A stretch of DNA of 64,000 nt from Favolaschia claudopus (Eukaryota > Basidiomycota > Agaricomycetes > Agaricales > Mycenaceae): contig JAWWNJ010000030.1 in assembly GCA_037176885.1 (NCBI GenBank), positions 372,001 through 436,000 of the forward strand, written 5' to 3'. Shown here piece by piece: positions 22,401-33,364 of this stretch. The position numbers were made by a program, and so were the translations under genes. The notes beneath the pieces were generated by a model that was given only the letters and a program-made list of their open reading frames with translations, was not told the origin of the DNA and made no database searches. Numbering within the stretch: the first letter of the stretch is position 1; every line of letters begins with the position of its first letter.

Positions 22401-24714
22401 GGGACGTGGCTATCCTTTGGTCTCAGAGCGAGGCGCCGGATGTAGGAACGATGAAGGTTTGAAGGTTTGAGGATAGGATCCGACTTGTGGGGCATAGAGG
22501 CTTGTTACGACAGCCTTGCGACTCCAAATGGTGGGAATTGATGCGGGGCGGCAGGATCCAGTGGTTGTGTCTTGCTCCAGCATTGAGGTAGATGTCCTTG
22601 GATGGAGCTTGAGGTGAGATACGAAGGAGAAAGAGGAGGGCGAAGGAGGGGGAAGATAGTGGGAGAGGAAGAGAGGCGTGATCAATGTTCGTTGTTCGAT
22701 CAATCTATCAACAAGTGGGGCAGTGCGCGCACGGACCACCCATCAATCATCGCGCTTTGATCAGGCTTGCTCCCGCGGACTCCCGCTCACTGCCGCTGCA
22801 CCCCCAGCGCCTTTGCACCCCTCCGAGTCGGAACTTGGCAATCCAAAGGCGCGCTGTCAGCGGTCGCTGGTATGGTCGAACTTTTGCCAACAACTATGTA
22901 TCTCGAATATCGCTGCACACCGCAGAGTAAGTAGAAGTCATCCTTTTCTGAGGCTGCCTGGCTAAGGGTCCCCCAATCTTTTGCACAGAATTGTCCGCTT
23001 TAGAAACTCTCGCCGATGTTTTCGCAAGTCTACAATGGTTTGCAGAGGCTTTGCAGATGCGCATCAACTCGGCGATTGATTGGAATCATCACCACGCATC
23101 AGCGAGATCTCCCGCTTTTGCTGATGTCGCCGGGAAACCCTACGCCCTTTACATCTCCAAAATTCGCAAAACTTGGAACATCAATACATACAAATGGCAT
23201 TCGTTCGGTGATTACCCGGACGCGGTGGTAGATGTAGGGACCATTGAATCCTACTCGACGGTCTTGGTGAGCTCAATTTGTTTTCTCGTTCAATGGTGTG
23301 CCTGAATAGTATGTGGCAGGGCGAACTGGCTCATTGTGCCGCCAAGAGGGCGTATGCAAAAACAAATAAACGCAATTTTGAGCAGCAAATCGCCGCACAT
23401 GAACGCAGAAAACGCCTGCTACGCCGCCGGATCAGGCACCGGATGAGTTTCAAATCCTCGTCCAAGCCGTCTACTCCTGCGAGTCCGAAACCCCAGCAGC
23501 AGGCGCCTAAAAAGCGCACAAAAAATGCGGAGAACCTGGCTCCCGCCCACGACACTCTGCCTCGGACCCCTCCTCGGCAGCGATACCACATCTCGGAATC
23601 GAAAAGGACCTCGCTTCATGCGCTTGACCTTCCTGACGACTTTCCAGATGACCCGGCATTGGAGGTGCGAGGCATATGTTTGAATATTGCTTGAAACTAA
23701 CACTCAACACAGACGTTCCTTGATGACCTCAAGTCTCATTTATTGAGCCGTCTCTTAGGTATTCCATACTCAGGCGACGAGACGGAGTACTCGGACCAAG
23801 ACCTGGCCGACGTCAACATCATACGCCAACGGCTATACACCCACAAGATCCTACGGGTAAATTACACTACATACGACCTGCGCCGCGATCAAGATACCAT
23901 TAACACTCGCTCCCACCCCGACATCATGGTGCTTGCGCACGAAGATGAAGAGGATTCAAATACTCATCCATATTGGTACGCGCGAGTTGTAGGCATCTTC
24001 CATTCGGAGGTGCGACACGTTGGCCCCCGTTCCAAGAACACTGCGAAAATTCACCACATGAACTTTCTGTGGGTTCGCTGGTTTGGGCGCGACGCGACGC
24101 ATTCCGCCGGATGGCTAGCGAGACGCCTCCATCGTGTGGGCTTCCTTCCCGCATCCGAACCCAACCTCAGCGCCTTCGGCTTCCTTGATCCAGCTGAGGT
24201 CGTGCGCGCTGTTCACCTGATCCCCGCCTTTCATTACGGAAGAACCGCCGACCTCCTTCGCCCTTCAATTGCTCGACATTTCGACGACGAAAACCAAGAA
24301 GATTATGAATATTATTATGTCAATCAGTGCGTTGTTTCGTTCCCACAAAATTCATATTCACCTGACTTTCTGCATAGATTTGTTGACAGGGACATGTTCA
24401 TGAGGTTCATCGGCAGCGGTGTCGGCCACCGTGATATTGCGGCACCACTTTCAGAAGATCCACTCGAGGGCACAACATTCGACAACGACAACGACGAAAT
24501 GGATGTTAATCCACCGGTTTCAGCTGATGGTCCGATACCTGATGAGGTCGCGGTGTCGGACGGCGAGGGCTCTGAGGACTCAAACCCCGAAGATTCTTCA
24601 AGTTCAGGCGTATCTAGCACGGAGGAAGAAGTTCTGAGGAGGAGGGGGAGGAAGAGAACGGCGCTGAGCCGACTGATGATGATTTTTTGGACATTCATGG
24701 TATTGCTGATGTAA
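19421..24714 (+). pseudogene. Plavaka (CACTA-like) transposase, multi-exon, decayed
   Basis: The first block begins after an in-frame TAG (19418-19420) with a Pro-rich arm (EIPEPPPNDPEPSPDEPED), then VVYGEIYTSPRMLKAHNE, TIIAEYMFWSDATHLANFGN and LWPLYTFGNLSKYTRAKPSA, the strongly conserved Plavaka core. An intron (about 20547-20602) leads to LPDSLKDFYREKFGVTV and GIWDLLLCPEFIHAYVHGI, then YFGGYPCPSPRCFAEK and WYRHTINTARRWIFEKGYLV. Near 21125-21185 the expected link between PTR and ELGGWKSLFLHLIRVLHA is deleted or frameshifted. After SAWRTVTKELGAQARHF and a stop at 21767, about 1.4 kb of other sequence intervenes. The C-terminal part resumes at about 23160 (YKWHSFGDYPDAVVDVGT, GELAHCAAKRAYAKTNK), continues through HPDIMVLAHEDEED and HPYWYARVVGIFHSEVRHVG, and ends after FVDRDMFMRFIGSGVGH with an acidic tail. 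The family is DDE-type and cuts DNA; this copy cannot be active. Confidence 0.9.
21768..23150. other. Sequence interrupting the Plavaka gene
   Basis: Between the Plavaka segments SKSISKRGK and KTWNINTYKWHSFGDY lies about 1.4 kb that normally would not be there. It includes a small hairpin (CTCGGTGATTTTTCACCGAG, about 21836) inside an imperfect inverted repeat (about 21795-21940), low-complexity sequence (22030-22680), and a spliced-looking plus-strand part at about 22863-23155 (WYGRTFANNYVSRIS, intron, LSALETLADVFASLQWF). The last part may be Plavaka sequence that I cannot align or a fragment of another gene. Confidence 0.4.
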
Positions 24715-24732
24715 TCTGTAAAATATCATATA

Positions 24733-24927
24733 AGGGGCGCTCAATTCTTTAATTTCTTAGCTCGTCAGCTCGTCTCGTCCGTAAAATGTCGATTTTTTGA
24801 TGAGGGGATCAAGTTTGATGGGAAGTGGAGAGAAATGCGGAGTGGGATCAGCAGCTCATCAGCTCATCATGCAATTAAATAATTTCTGGGACGAGACGAG
24901 CCGACGAGCTAAGAATTGAGCGCCCCT
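24733..24927. mobile_element. GGGGCGCTCAATTCTT-family MITE, copy 1 (195 bp)
   Basis: The termini AGGGGCGCTCAATTCTT and the inverted AAGAATTGAGCGCCCCT, with the repeated AGCTCGTC(A/G)GCTCGTCTCGTCC, form the arms. It is nearly identical to 33179-33364 apart from a short extra segment (about 10 bp) near the left end. The flanking triplets are ATA and ATT, close to the 3-bp duplication seen at the other copies. It lies directly after the stop of the Plavaka gene. Confidence 0.8.
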
Positions 24928-25015
24928 ATTCTCTGTTACTTTCCACGTCCCTTGCCAGAGCGAACGCTCTGAAAAGAAGTATTTTTCTCAAATTGCCGAA
25001 AAGGGAATCTCACAC

Positions 25016-25389
25016 GTGACCGCGTCTACAAAGCGGCCGCGCCCCTTGACGCGCTTCTTGTTCCCGACCACCATGTCGACGACTACCCCTGCTACCAACG
25101 TCGCTCCGCCAGTCTCCACCTCATCCTCCGATCCTCCTACTACCGCTATAACCCCGGCTAAACGCGCTTACGATGAATGTCGGTCTGAAATGGGCGCCAC
25201 CAGCAACCAAGGGGATGTCGGCTTTCGAAAATCGGATATAGGGGCCCCTCCCCCCCTCCCCTACTATATAGAGTACTATATTCCCACCCTTGTCAAGCTG
25301 CCGGGCTGCCGCCACTACAGCCACATCCGGTCATTTCCGAAGTATACCATTTCTATTCATTTGTGCGTGTTGGAGGTGTATGGAAATCT
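25016..25389 (+). CDS. N-terminal fragment of an unrecognised Ser/Thr/Pro-rich protein
   Basis: A plausible start at 25072 gives MSTTTPATNVAPPVSTSS followed by an Ala/Pro/Thr-rich region (TPAKRAYDECRSEMGATS). The frame runs into the MULE-type element at 25390 and stops at 25430-25432 inside it, so any original protein is cut. No family recognised; possibly the first exon of a transposon-related gene. Confidence 0.3.
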
Positions 25390-25884
25390 TAGTCTCGGAT
25401 ACCCAGACGTTTACAAGCAATTCGAGTTGTAGGTGTTCGGATATCGTTCCGTATATGGTCAATAGAGGACAGTTTTGACAGTTGACTGATTTTTGGCATG
25501 TGGGAAAATGGTTGGGCTTGTAAACGTCTGGGCCGATTGAGCCGCGGCACCTACCATCACCCCTTGCCCGCGTTATCTTCGTGTAAAAGTGGGTGCCGCC
25601 TATAGCTCCTAGAAGGCACCTGAGCGTGGACGGAGGGCAGGGTGCCATTCCTCATTGCCCAGAGGCATTCCTTGCCACTAGAAACACCCCAACGCGCACA
25701 GAGCAATATGAGCAGAAAAGGTGATGGTAGGTGTCACGGTTCAATCGGCCCAGACGTACTACCGCCCAAAAATTCTCCCACCCCCCAAGATCAGTCAGCT
25801 GTCAAAATCATCCTCTATTGACCATATCCGGAAAGATATCCGGCAGCTAGTAAATGCGGTAGTACGTCTGGGTATCCGAGACTA
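25390..25884. mobile_element. MULE-type MITE, 495 bp, 9-bp TSD TGGAAATCT
   Basis: The ends TAGTCTCGGATACCCAGACGT and the inverted ACGTCTGGGTATCCGAGACTA are flanked by exact TGGAAATCT (25381-25389 and 25885-25893). A second, inner inverted pair (about 25520-25570 against 25720-25765, sharing CGGCCCAGACGT and GATGGTAGGTG) gives a double-hairpin structure. No transposase. Confidence 0.85.
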
Positions 25885-26466
25885 TGGAAATCTAGCATAT
25901 CAGCATAGAATGCCTGTAATGGCGCCCTTGAGATATCTGGGAGTCTCAAGTCAAGACATTTGACTGTCATTCATGTAATCAGTGACCGGCCGAAGGGCAA
26001 AGGCCTTCAAAGCTATAGCAAAAAGGGCTATAAAGTCACATGTCCTTGCTCCAGTTATTGCAGTTTGCAAATATATTGGCACAGCCGCATTTTGATAGAA
26101 TTTTGAGGCGCTACAGTATATGATTTGTTCCTCCCTCAATTCCGGGCAGATTCCTTTGAGACTATGACCAAAATTTACCGTTTTGAGAGGCGCATCCAGC
26201 CATACCAAAATTATAGCGAAATACGCGTATCTAAAATCTCAATATCCTCCAATAGCCGCTCGGCGCGTAGATTTACACAGAGAATTCAGGGCGCTTTGAG
26301 ACAAAGTCTAAGATAGAAAGTGTTCATATACCTACTAGCTACACACCTACCAAGTTTGGAACAAAACGGGGGCGGATTGACGCGACCGCGACGCGTCGAA
26401 GAATCATAGGTGACGCAGTCAGTAACGCGTCACAACTCTTTCTCTTTCTACGTCCATGGCGCCGGG

Positions 26467-27357
26467 ATGACCAAAGGCAAACCTATCTCTGAGGACCTAC
26501 GATGGGCTATCGTGCGCATGCACACTCTGGGGATTCATGTAGAGAGGATTGCTCAGTATACCGACATCAGCAAACGCCAGGTCTATCGAGTTGTCAACTA
26601 TTTTGTAACAACGGGAAATGTGCTGCCTGCAAACCAGAGGAAGAAGACAGGAAGAACCCGCCATCTAACTACTCAAGATATTGCTGTATGCCCCCCCTGC
26701 TTTCTGTGGTCGCGGCGCTAGAGTCTCGCACAGTTTCTGCACGGGTCTTTGGATCAAAGTTGCGATAAATACCTTGAAGAGCTTCAGCTGGGTCTGGAGG
26801 AGACTTGCGGTCGCTCTGTCTCGCTTTCTACGATTTGGAGGGCGCTAAAGCGTAGTGGTTACACCATGGTCAAAGTGAGTTATAGTTGCCGCTATTGAAA
26901 GATGATTGACCGTAGTACCATGGCCAGATCACACGCGTGGCTGCCGAACGTAGCGTTGTAAAGCGCGCGCAGTTCAAGTATCGTACGGGCCTTTTATACT
27001 CCCCGTGGCAACTCGTCTTTGTTGACGAAAGCTCGTGTGACCGCCGCACATCGTATCGCGGCTTCGCCTGGGCTATCAAGGGACAACGGGCAGTCCGAAA
27101 AGCATTTTTCATTCGGGGAAAACGGTATGATCTATTCTCTCTTCTGATATTGATGCCAGATATGACCTGTGCATAGCTACTCTGTACTACCTGCCATATA
27201 GGCTCTCGACGGCATCCTCTATGTCAGCATCCTTGAAGGATCCTTCACAACAGAAACATTCATCGACTTTATTGATGGGCTTCTCGACCAAATGAACCCA
27301 TTTCCGGGCCCGAATTCGGTGATCGTCATGGACAATTGTCGCATCCATAAATCGCAG
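26467..27357 (+). pseudogene. Tc1/mariner (IS630-type DDE) transposase, 3'-truncated
   Basis: The protein starts MTKGKPISEDLRWAIVRM and has a first helix-turn-helix (VERIAQYTDISKRQVYRVV). A 48-nt intron (26686-26733) is followed by the second helix-turn-helix region (SLSTIWRALKRSGYTMVK) and another intron at about 26874-26930. The first catalytic Asp is in LVFVDESSCDRRTSYRGFAW and the second in NSVIVMDNCRIHKS. An intron at about 27126-27202 is likely between them. The third acidic residue is missing: after IHKSQ the sequence changes to a tyrosine-recombinase coding region. The enzyme would have moved TA-targeting elements, several of which are in this window, but this copy is inactive. No TIR found. 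Confidence 0.85.
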
Positions 27358-27359
27358 AG

Positions 27360-28586
27360 AAGGCTCCCTTTGTCCAGCCTGCTACGCTCTCCCGTTACCT
27401 CTCCAGCTTGCGCACCATCCACATCGAGCATGGATGGTCGGTTGAGGCGCTTGACGACCCCATTCTCAAGCGCCTCATCAGCGCCGCTGAACGCCGGTAC
27501 GGTACTGCGCCCCGCCGCCTTCGTCGGCCCATCACGCGCCAGATCCTCGCTGACATTATCGCGGAGCTCCCAGACGACCCTGATGGTAGGATGCTCGCCT
27601 CCGCTTTCACCCTTGCCTGGACAGCATTCATGCGCTGCGGGGAGTTCACAGTCGCTGACGGTGCAGCCTTTGACCCCTCCATCAACCTTACAGAGGGCTG
27701 CATCTCGAATGTCACTGACTCCTCCCTTCTCTGCACCATCCAGGCAAGCAAGACGGACCCTGGACGGCGAGGGGCTCAGGTCCTTTGTGGGGCCGCTGTT
27801 GGTGCCCCAACCTGTCCTGTTGCCAGGTTCAGAGCGTACCGTGAGTGTCGTCCAGCTGTCTCCCCATATGCTCCGCTGTTCGTCACCTCCACGGGTGCAC
27901 CCCTCTCACGCTCCTTTGCCCTCTCCGCACTTGACGACTGCCTTCGAAGGGCTGGGTATAGCTCGGGTGAGTTCACCGGCCACAGTTTCCGCCGTGGAGC
28001 TGCCTTCGCTGCTGCAGAGGCGGGGTACACTCAGGAGCAGATCAAGCTCCTGGGCCGCTGGAAGTCAGACGCGTGGAAGCTCTATGTTGACTGCCCCCTC
28101 TCCATGCTACGTGAGTTGTCCTCCAAACTCCACTCCACCTCTGCCGTCTATCGCTCCCGTCCTGCCTCCACACCCCCTGTTGCCCCCGCTACCCCTCCCC
28201 GTCTCTTCATCCGGATTCCAGCCCGTCCCACACCTCTCCCCCCTCCACCCCCTCCCCCTTCCCTCCCTGCTTCCAAGCGGTCTCCTTGAAGCGCGCGCCT
28301 CCACCTCTCCCCCCTCCACCCACCCCCCTGGTTCTCTCCACTTCTAAACACCCTTCTTCGAGACGTGCAGCCGCATCTGTCCCCCCTCCATCCGCTCCCC
28401 CTGCCCCCTCTACTGCAAAACGGTCTTCTTCGAAACGCGTGCCTCCATCTGTCCCCCCTCCATCCTTGCCAGCCTCGCTCCCCCGTCCCTTGAGGGCGCC
28501 AAAGCCTCCTCGCACCGGACCCACACGTACTGCTGCTGTCTCCCGTCAAGCACAGTTTGCGCGGCGACGTGAGACTGGCTGGCACT
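27360..28586 (+). pseudogene. Tyrosine recombinase of a DIRS/Ngaro- or Crypton-type element
   Basis: The frame opens at about 27360 (PATLSRYLSSLRTIHIEHGW), a core-binding-domain start, and runs to a stop at 28289. The catalytic residues are visible: Arg in FMRCGEFT, His-x-x-Arg in GHSFRRGAAFAAAEAG, a Trp in LLGRWKSDAW and Tyr in KLYVDCP. A Pro/Ser-rich C-terminus follows; after the TGA a second frame (28286-28586) continues the same repeats (PSSRRAAASVPPPS, SSSKRVPPSVPPPS), suggesting a frameshift. Such recombinases integrate circular cDNA or DNA without the usual duplication. The N-terminus is fused to the broken Tc1 transposase. DIRS RT sequence lies 5 kb away but in the opposite orientation, so the two need not come from one element. 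Confidence 0.85.
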
Positions 28587-28589
28587 AGC

Positions 28590-29300
28590 ATACTGTTTGT
28601 GGAGTGCCTCTGGCTTCTGCGCTCTTCCTCCCCCACCTTTGGCTGGTCGCTTGCGCAGAGCTTTGTTCTTGGGCTGCCGAGGCCCTCCCTTGCTGTAGAG
28701 GTATTGCGGACTCGAGAGCCGAGTCATCTGCCCAAAAGTAGACAAAAATCATATTTCTCACGCATCTCTCTCTCTCTCAGTGACTAGCGCCAATCCTATA
28801 GCTATAGGCCTGTGCCCTTAAGAAGGGCTTTAGGGTCCGCAGACCCACTTTCAAGGGCTATAGGACGGTCACTGCATGTAATTGATGTGCCAGGAACATG
28901 AGTTGATTTAGTTCTGGGCCAAGTCACCGTAAGTTATTTGAGGGTGGTCAGAATACATGAGAGTTGAGTTTTGTATTCTTTGAGAACTGAAGAAAACCCA
29001 AGGCATGGGAGGCTTAGTCAGTTGAAGGTGCTGTCCAAATCTGGACGATCACACCCGCTTTGTCCATTTGAGGGTCTCATGGGCCCAAATCTAACCCTCA
29101 TACAAGCTAAAAGTGAATTAGAAGTATACTCTGAGCTCCTGGAAGCTTTTGAGTACTAGACACAAGAATTTTTTTTCGGACCTCCTGGGGACCCCCCCTC
29201 CCTCCCACGGTACGAAATTTTAATCCCGACACCCCCTTGCCAGCAACGTCTCTGAGGCTGCTCCTCACAAGAAACTGAAACGCGACGCGATGTGACACTT
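28590..29300. other. No supported gene
   Basis: Apart from a (CT)n run near 28765 and a poly-T plus C-rich motif (TTTTTTTTCGGACC, about 29170) that recurs near 42058, nothing recognisable was seen. The recurring motif may be the edge of a dispersed repeat. Confidence 0.3.
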
Positions 29301-29334
29301 CTCAAAGCGGTCTGCGATGTCTTTCTCACTTACA

Positions 29335-30749
29335 ATGTCGCAGGGCAAGCAAGACACCACTCGCAAAGCTGTTGTCGTGCGCTCGATACTTCCCTCGCGC
29401 CGTCTCACCTTATTTGGACATCGGAACGGTTCTCTTCTATGGATCTGAGGACCTCTGGGGCAAAAAAAACCACCGTCGATGCATGTAACACCATTACGAT
29501 CCCCGACAAGTACGTTCCTGGCTCGCTTCTGGTGATCCTCACTCATGTTACCTCCAGAGAACGCCGGGAGCAAGAAAAGCATGTCAAGGCCTTTAAAGAG
29601 ATGTTCTCAATCTCCCCGGAATGTTTGGAGGTTGTCCGCGAGTTTCATAAAGACAAGAATGATTGGGCTGAGCTTATCTCTCGCGTGCGTGTGCTGTTTT
29701 TTTCCCTCTAACTCTCTCATTAACTCTATGATGTTAGTTTCGTGGTGCAGCCGCCGGTGCACGCCAAACCGACACAAGCAATCTCAAGCACGAACTCAAC
29801 TACGTCCTTGAGGACCCGCGTCAATCCCTCGTCTCCAACATCCCTAGAACTGAGTCCAAGTCCAATCGAGGTCTTAACCACCCTATGCTCCGGAATGCTA
29901 TCATTCCTTGGCCCATCCGCATCCAAATTAATGAACTTACGACCCCTACCGACGACTCAGAGCCTACCCCCACACCTGCGGCGAAAAAGTATGTGATGAT
30001 CGACTCCCAAACAGCGCTAACACCACCAGTACAGAGCGCTGAAAGCCCTGATGAAAGGCAAAACCATTCAAAAAAAGCCTGCTCTCACAGGAGCATCCGA
30101 CGCGTGGCCGTCGTGCTTTTATGCCGAAAACTCGTTCAACCCAGACGACCCGGAGAACGGTTTATTCTGTAGTCAATTTATCTTGCGGGTGCGTTCGTAC
30201 CTTTCTCATAGTCGCATTCATTCTCTGATTATCTGATATCATGCAGGTCTTGCGGCACACATGGACGACGCCTAGCTCCGCAATCGATGGCTGTACGAAG
30301 ATCCCCAAAATCTGTCACGCTAACGGCCACGGACAATTCAAAGTGACCCCTCGAATGCTTGGCTACGCATGCGCTCAAGTAAGCAATCCCTCCCTCTTCT
30401 TGCTGCTGCAATTTATCGCATTCAGGCCCGAACCATGATCTCGACAAGCGAATGGACGGAGAAGGACGGCTCCTACAAATATGACAAGATGTTCGACAAT
30501 GTCCTGGCGTTATTTGAGGCCGACGAAACGGACGCATGGGCTGTAGAAACCCTCGAGTGGCTTCAGAAGTGAGTTTCTCTTTCAATGTTTCACGATCTTC
30601 CCTGACAACACAATTAGCGGCGTATTTGGTGTCGCTGACGACGATTCCGATGATTCTGGCGACGAAGAAGGCGCAGAGTCCCCTGCCACGTGCGTCCGCA
30701 ATCGTCGTGCGGCTCGTCGCGCGGCTGCTTCTTCCCCATCCTCTGAATG
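29335..30749 (+). CDS. DUF6698-like basidiomycete protein, spliced
   Basis: The start at 29335 (MSQGKQDTTRKAVVVRS) is possible but its frame stops near 29445, so an intron or frameshift must join it to VPGSLLVILTHVTSRERREQ (about 29510-29570). Later exons carry LNYVLEDPRQSLVSNIPR, ALKALMKGKTIQKKPALTGA, FNPDDPENGLFCSQFILR, then VLRHTWTTPSSAIDG, FKVTPRMLGYACAQ and FEADETDAWAVETLEWLQ, ending in an acidic then Arg/Ala-rich tail. Introns of about 45-60 nt lie near 29684-29738, 30190-30246 and 30379-30424. The order of an LFCS..LR block, a TTPSSA motif and a VTPRMLGYA..Q block is the hallmark of the DUF6698 family, abundant in mushroom genomes, of unknown function and often near transposons. Confidence 0.65.
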
Positions 30750-31770
30750 ACGGATACCATGCCAAGGTACTTAACCTTTGTTTCGCGAGCGACGGCTTTG
30801 CTCACGTCTTTGACAGCTCCCTCAGTTGCACATCATTGAAACTTGCTATTGACTGTTCGTATCGCTGATTGCTAATTCTAATGTGAGTATACGTGCCTCG
30901 TCTTTCCTTTACTCACCACCTTTCAGATCAACATGAATGCACATTCTAACCCACCTTCGGCTATCGCTGCTCAATCGTCGAGCAGCTGTTTTTGTGAGTC
31001 TTTGCCGTTATTTCCTTTTGTTTCACTGACATCCCATCAGACTCGTTTGCGTTGCGCTGTATGTCTCGTGTGTAGAGCCTTCGTGAGTGCATACGCCCTG
31101 TGGCATGTTTTTATGCTTATTTTTTTATGCGCAGCTTCCGTGCTCTACTCAACCGCTCGGGTGGGTCCCACACGATCACTTTCCTTACATGTTTTCTGAC
31201 AAGCATGCTGCACAGATACTCACAGAAACTTTATCGTCGTGAGTCAAGTTTGGTCCCTTTGTGTTCATTAATTCACTCCATTCTCTTGCCTCTTAGCTAT
31301 AGCATTCCAGCTCTTCCTCTCAACGTCAAATGGTGAGTCTCGCTCTTGTTTATTCATGGACTTCGCGCTGATTATTTTATCTTATTGCCAAGCTTTTGTA
31401 CCCATCGCTGTCAATGCTGCCTGTTCTGTACTCAAACATGTTGTATTAGTTGTAAAAATTCATGAACTTCATTATATTTTTTGGGAACTGTAAGAATAAT
31501 AGCACAAATGGGGAGAAAGCCGCCTATAGGGCTTCAAAGTCGTCCAAAGGCCTTCGAAGTAGCTTCGAAGGGGGCGTTGTCCAACCGAGGCTTCGAAGGA
31601 CTTTTGAATTTTCGCCGTCCCTTTGGAGCGCCTTCGGAGGGTGTTCCCGGGCTGCGAGTAGCTTCGGAGTACTTTGAGCCCTCTGGAGTGACTTCGACAG
31701 TACTTTGGAGGTTTTTCCGCATTTGGTGATGAGTCTCAGTCATTTCGAAGAAAATTCACTGCTGGCCATC
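30750..31770. other. Intergenic sequence between two spliced genes
   Basis: No domain-bearing frame. Several GT...AG pairs (for example GTGAGTATACG near 30883) suggest remnants of exons that could belong to either neighbour. The 31530-31710 stretch has an unusual density of CTTCGAAG/CTTTGGAG motifs. Confidence 0.3.
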
Positions 31771-31777
31771 AGATGTC

Positions 31778-32832
31778 CTCGCACTCGTACGAACAAAAGA
31801 CTCCAACGGCGCTCTCCCGAATCTCATCTCATTGGTTGACCTTCATCGCAAAATCCCTGAACTATGTCGCTCTCTTGCTGCTGATCCCACTGTCTTCTTT
31901 GCAAAAAATGCTGTCTATTTTCCCGAACGGTTTACTCTGGATGGATCGGATTTCCAGGATCGAAACATCTTTCTGGCAGCTCAGGTCCTTGCGCCCGACC
32001 TTCCCGATCTCAGCCGTATGATCTCTGCGATGTTCAATGGCTCAGCCGTCACCTGGGTTCGATTCACACCCGAGTTCCAAATTGGAGGGACCATCGACTC
32101 CATCCCTCCCGAAATACTTGCCAAGCTATATGTCCCTTCCACCAATGATCATAACGAAGGCCCGCTTGGTAGTGCTCGCGTTCATATCCGCTACCACCCA
32201 AACAGCAATCCTGCTAGCTTCTCTGCACTGGAACGCTACCGTCGTAACAATACAGAGGCCTTTGCTGACAAGTATATCACCGTCGAGGATCTGCTCCATG
32301 TGATGCGAGAAGTGCGGAAAGAGGACGCAAATGGAGAAAATGCCGCTTTCCGTAAAGCTGTGGTCGAGGAACTGGAGAGCAAGGCGCGGGTTCATTGCGA
32401 GAAGGTCCGTGTTGCGACGGAAAAGAAGCTGGAGAGGGAAGCAAATCTCCGCGCCACTGGTGTTGAACGTGATCGCGTTAAAATCAAGTCAATGACAGTG
32501 CCTCAACTCAAGGCCCAATACGACGTGTACAAGCTAATTGTCAAGGACGATATCATTCGGAAGACGACGCTCGTGTCAATCCCCCGCCGCCAAGACAAGT
32601 TAGATGCAGTTTTGGCAGCATTGGATCGATACGAAGCGTATGTTTATTTCCTCCTGTGTACATTTACTCATCAACCCCTCTTAGAAATACTAACACGGCT
32701 TTGTCGAATGCTTCTGACGATGCTATAATGCAGATAGATTCGTCTGCTGCGGCTGGTGCTGATGTTGAGATGGGGGATGTCGAGAAGGACGAGTTGTCAG
32801 GTGAAGAGGAGGACGAGGAATTGTATCATTAG
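31778..32832 (+). CDS. Orphan basidiomycete protein family, likely intact 3' part
   Basis: An exon starting at or before 31778 (LALVRTKDSNGALPNLIS) continues through VFFAKNAVYFPERFTLDG, LPDLSRMISAMFNGSAV, TNDHNEGPLGSARVHIRY and ALERYRRNNTEAFADKYI to a Glu/Lys/Arg-rich coiled-coil-like region (about 32320-32470) and a final KTTLVSIPRRQDKLDAVL. A 47-nt intron (about 32639-32685) joins it to an acidic C-terminus ending DEELYH at 32832. The combination of a pre-coil DANEGALGS-like motif and an N-T-E-x-F motif is common among uncharacterised basidiomycete proteins encoded in repeat-rich regions. The start lies upstream and is not resolved; 31832 is the first in-frame Met. Function unknown. Confidence 0.65.
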
Positions 32833-33178
32833 AATTTGTACTGCTATTCGAGTGCTTTCGAAGTGTTTTCGAGCATTTTTTGTGTCATACCAAAGGCATT
32901 GGGCTTCTGATGTTACGCTTGAAACGGTCTAATTAGAGCGAGTAACTGAAAAGTATCTGAGGCCGATGAGGGTCTGCCGTGGCGCGCCGGACGTCGAAAC
33001 TTACTAGTATAGCCGGGCGGGCATTCCTGAGGCGTGGGGATTGGTGACGTCATCACCAATCTCCCGGGACAAAAAGAGAGGCAAGGTCGTCGGGCAGTTC
33101 GAAGTTGCGAGCGAGGCGATGGCGGAGAGGGAAGGGTGACTTGCCACGAGAGGGGCGGTCGGCGTCGTTGAGGTGAGT

Positions 33179-33364
33179 AGGGGCGCTCAATTCTTAGCTC
33201 GTCAGCTCGTCTCGTCCGTAAAATGTCGATTTTTTGATGAGGGGATCAAATTTGATGGGAAGTGGAGAGAAATGCGGAGTGGGATCAGCAGCTCATCAGC
33301 TCATCATGCGATTAAATAATTTCTGGGACGAGACGAGCCGACGAGCTAAGAATTGAGCGCCCCT
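33179..33364. mobile_element. GGGGCGCTCAATTCTT-family MITE, copy 2 (186 bp), 3-bp TSD AGT
   Basis: The arms AGGGGCGCTCAATTCTTAGC and its inverted partner flank a core with GTCGATTTTTTGATGAGGGG. Exact AGT triplets (33176-33178 and 33365-33367) flank it. Removing it makes the surrounding minus-strand RNase H frame contiguous (VDTHLND). A 3-bp duplication is the size used by PIF/Harbinger and CACTA elements; the GGGG ends favour a Harbinger-like origin, but this is inference. Confidence 0.9.

Noticed and set aside
22031..22495. 154-residue minus-strand Ser/Leu-rich frame as a gene
   Set aside because: Low-complexity composition, no domain, and it lies in the sequence interrupting the Plavaka gene.
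27292..28347. 351-residue Ser/Pro/Leu-rich frame
   Set aside because: It overlaps the tyrosine recombinase in another frame. The recombinase has all catalytic motifs, so the longer frame is a shadow of GC-rich coding sequence.
28148..28636. Minus-strand Gly/Arg-rich frames with RGG-like repeats
   Set aside because: They are the reverse complement of the Pro/Ser-rich recombinase tail; no start context or introns support an RGG protein.
33036..33062. TGACGTCA motif as a CRE/ATF regulatory site
   Set aside because: It lies at the end of the decayed DIRS RNase H reading frame, with no gene nearby that it would plausibly control.
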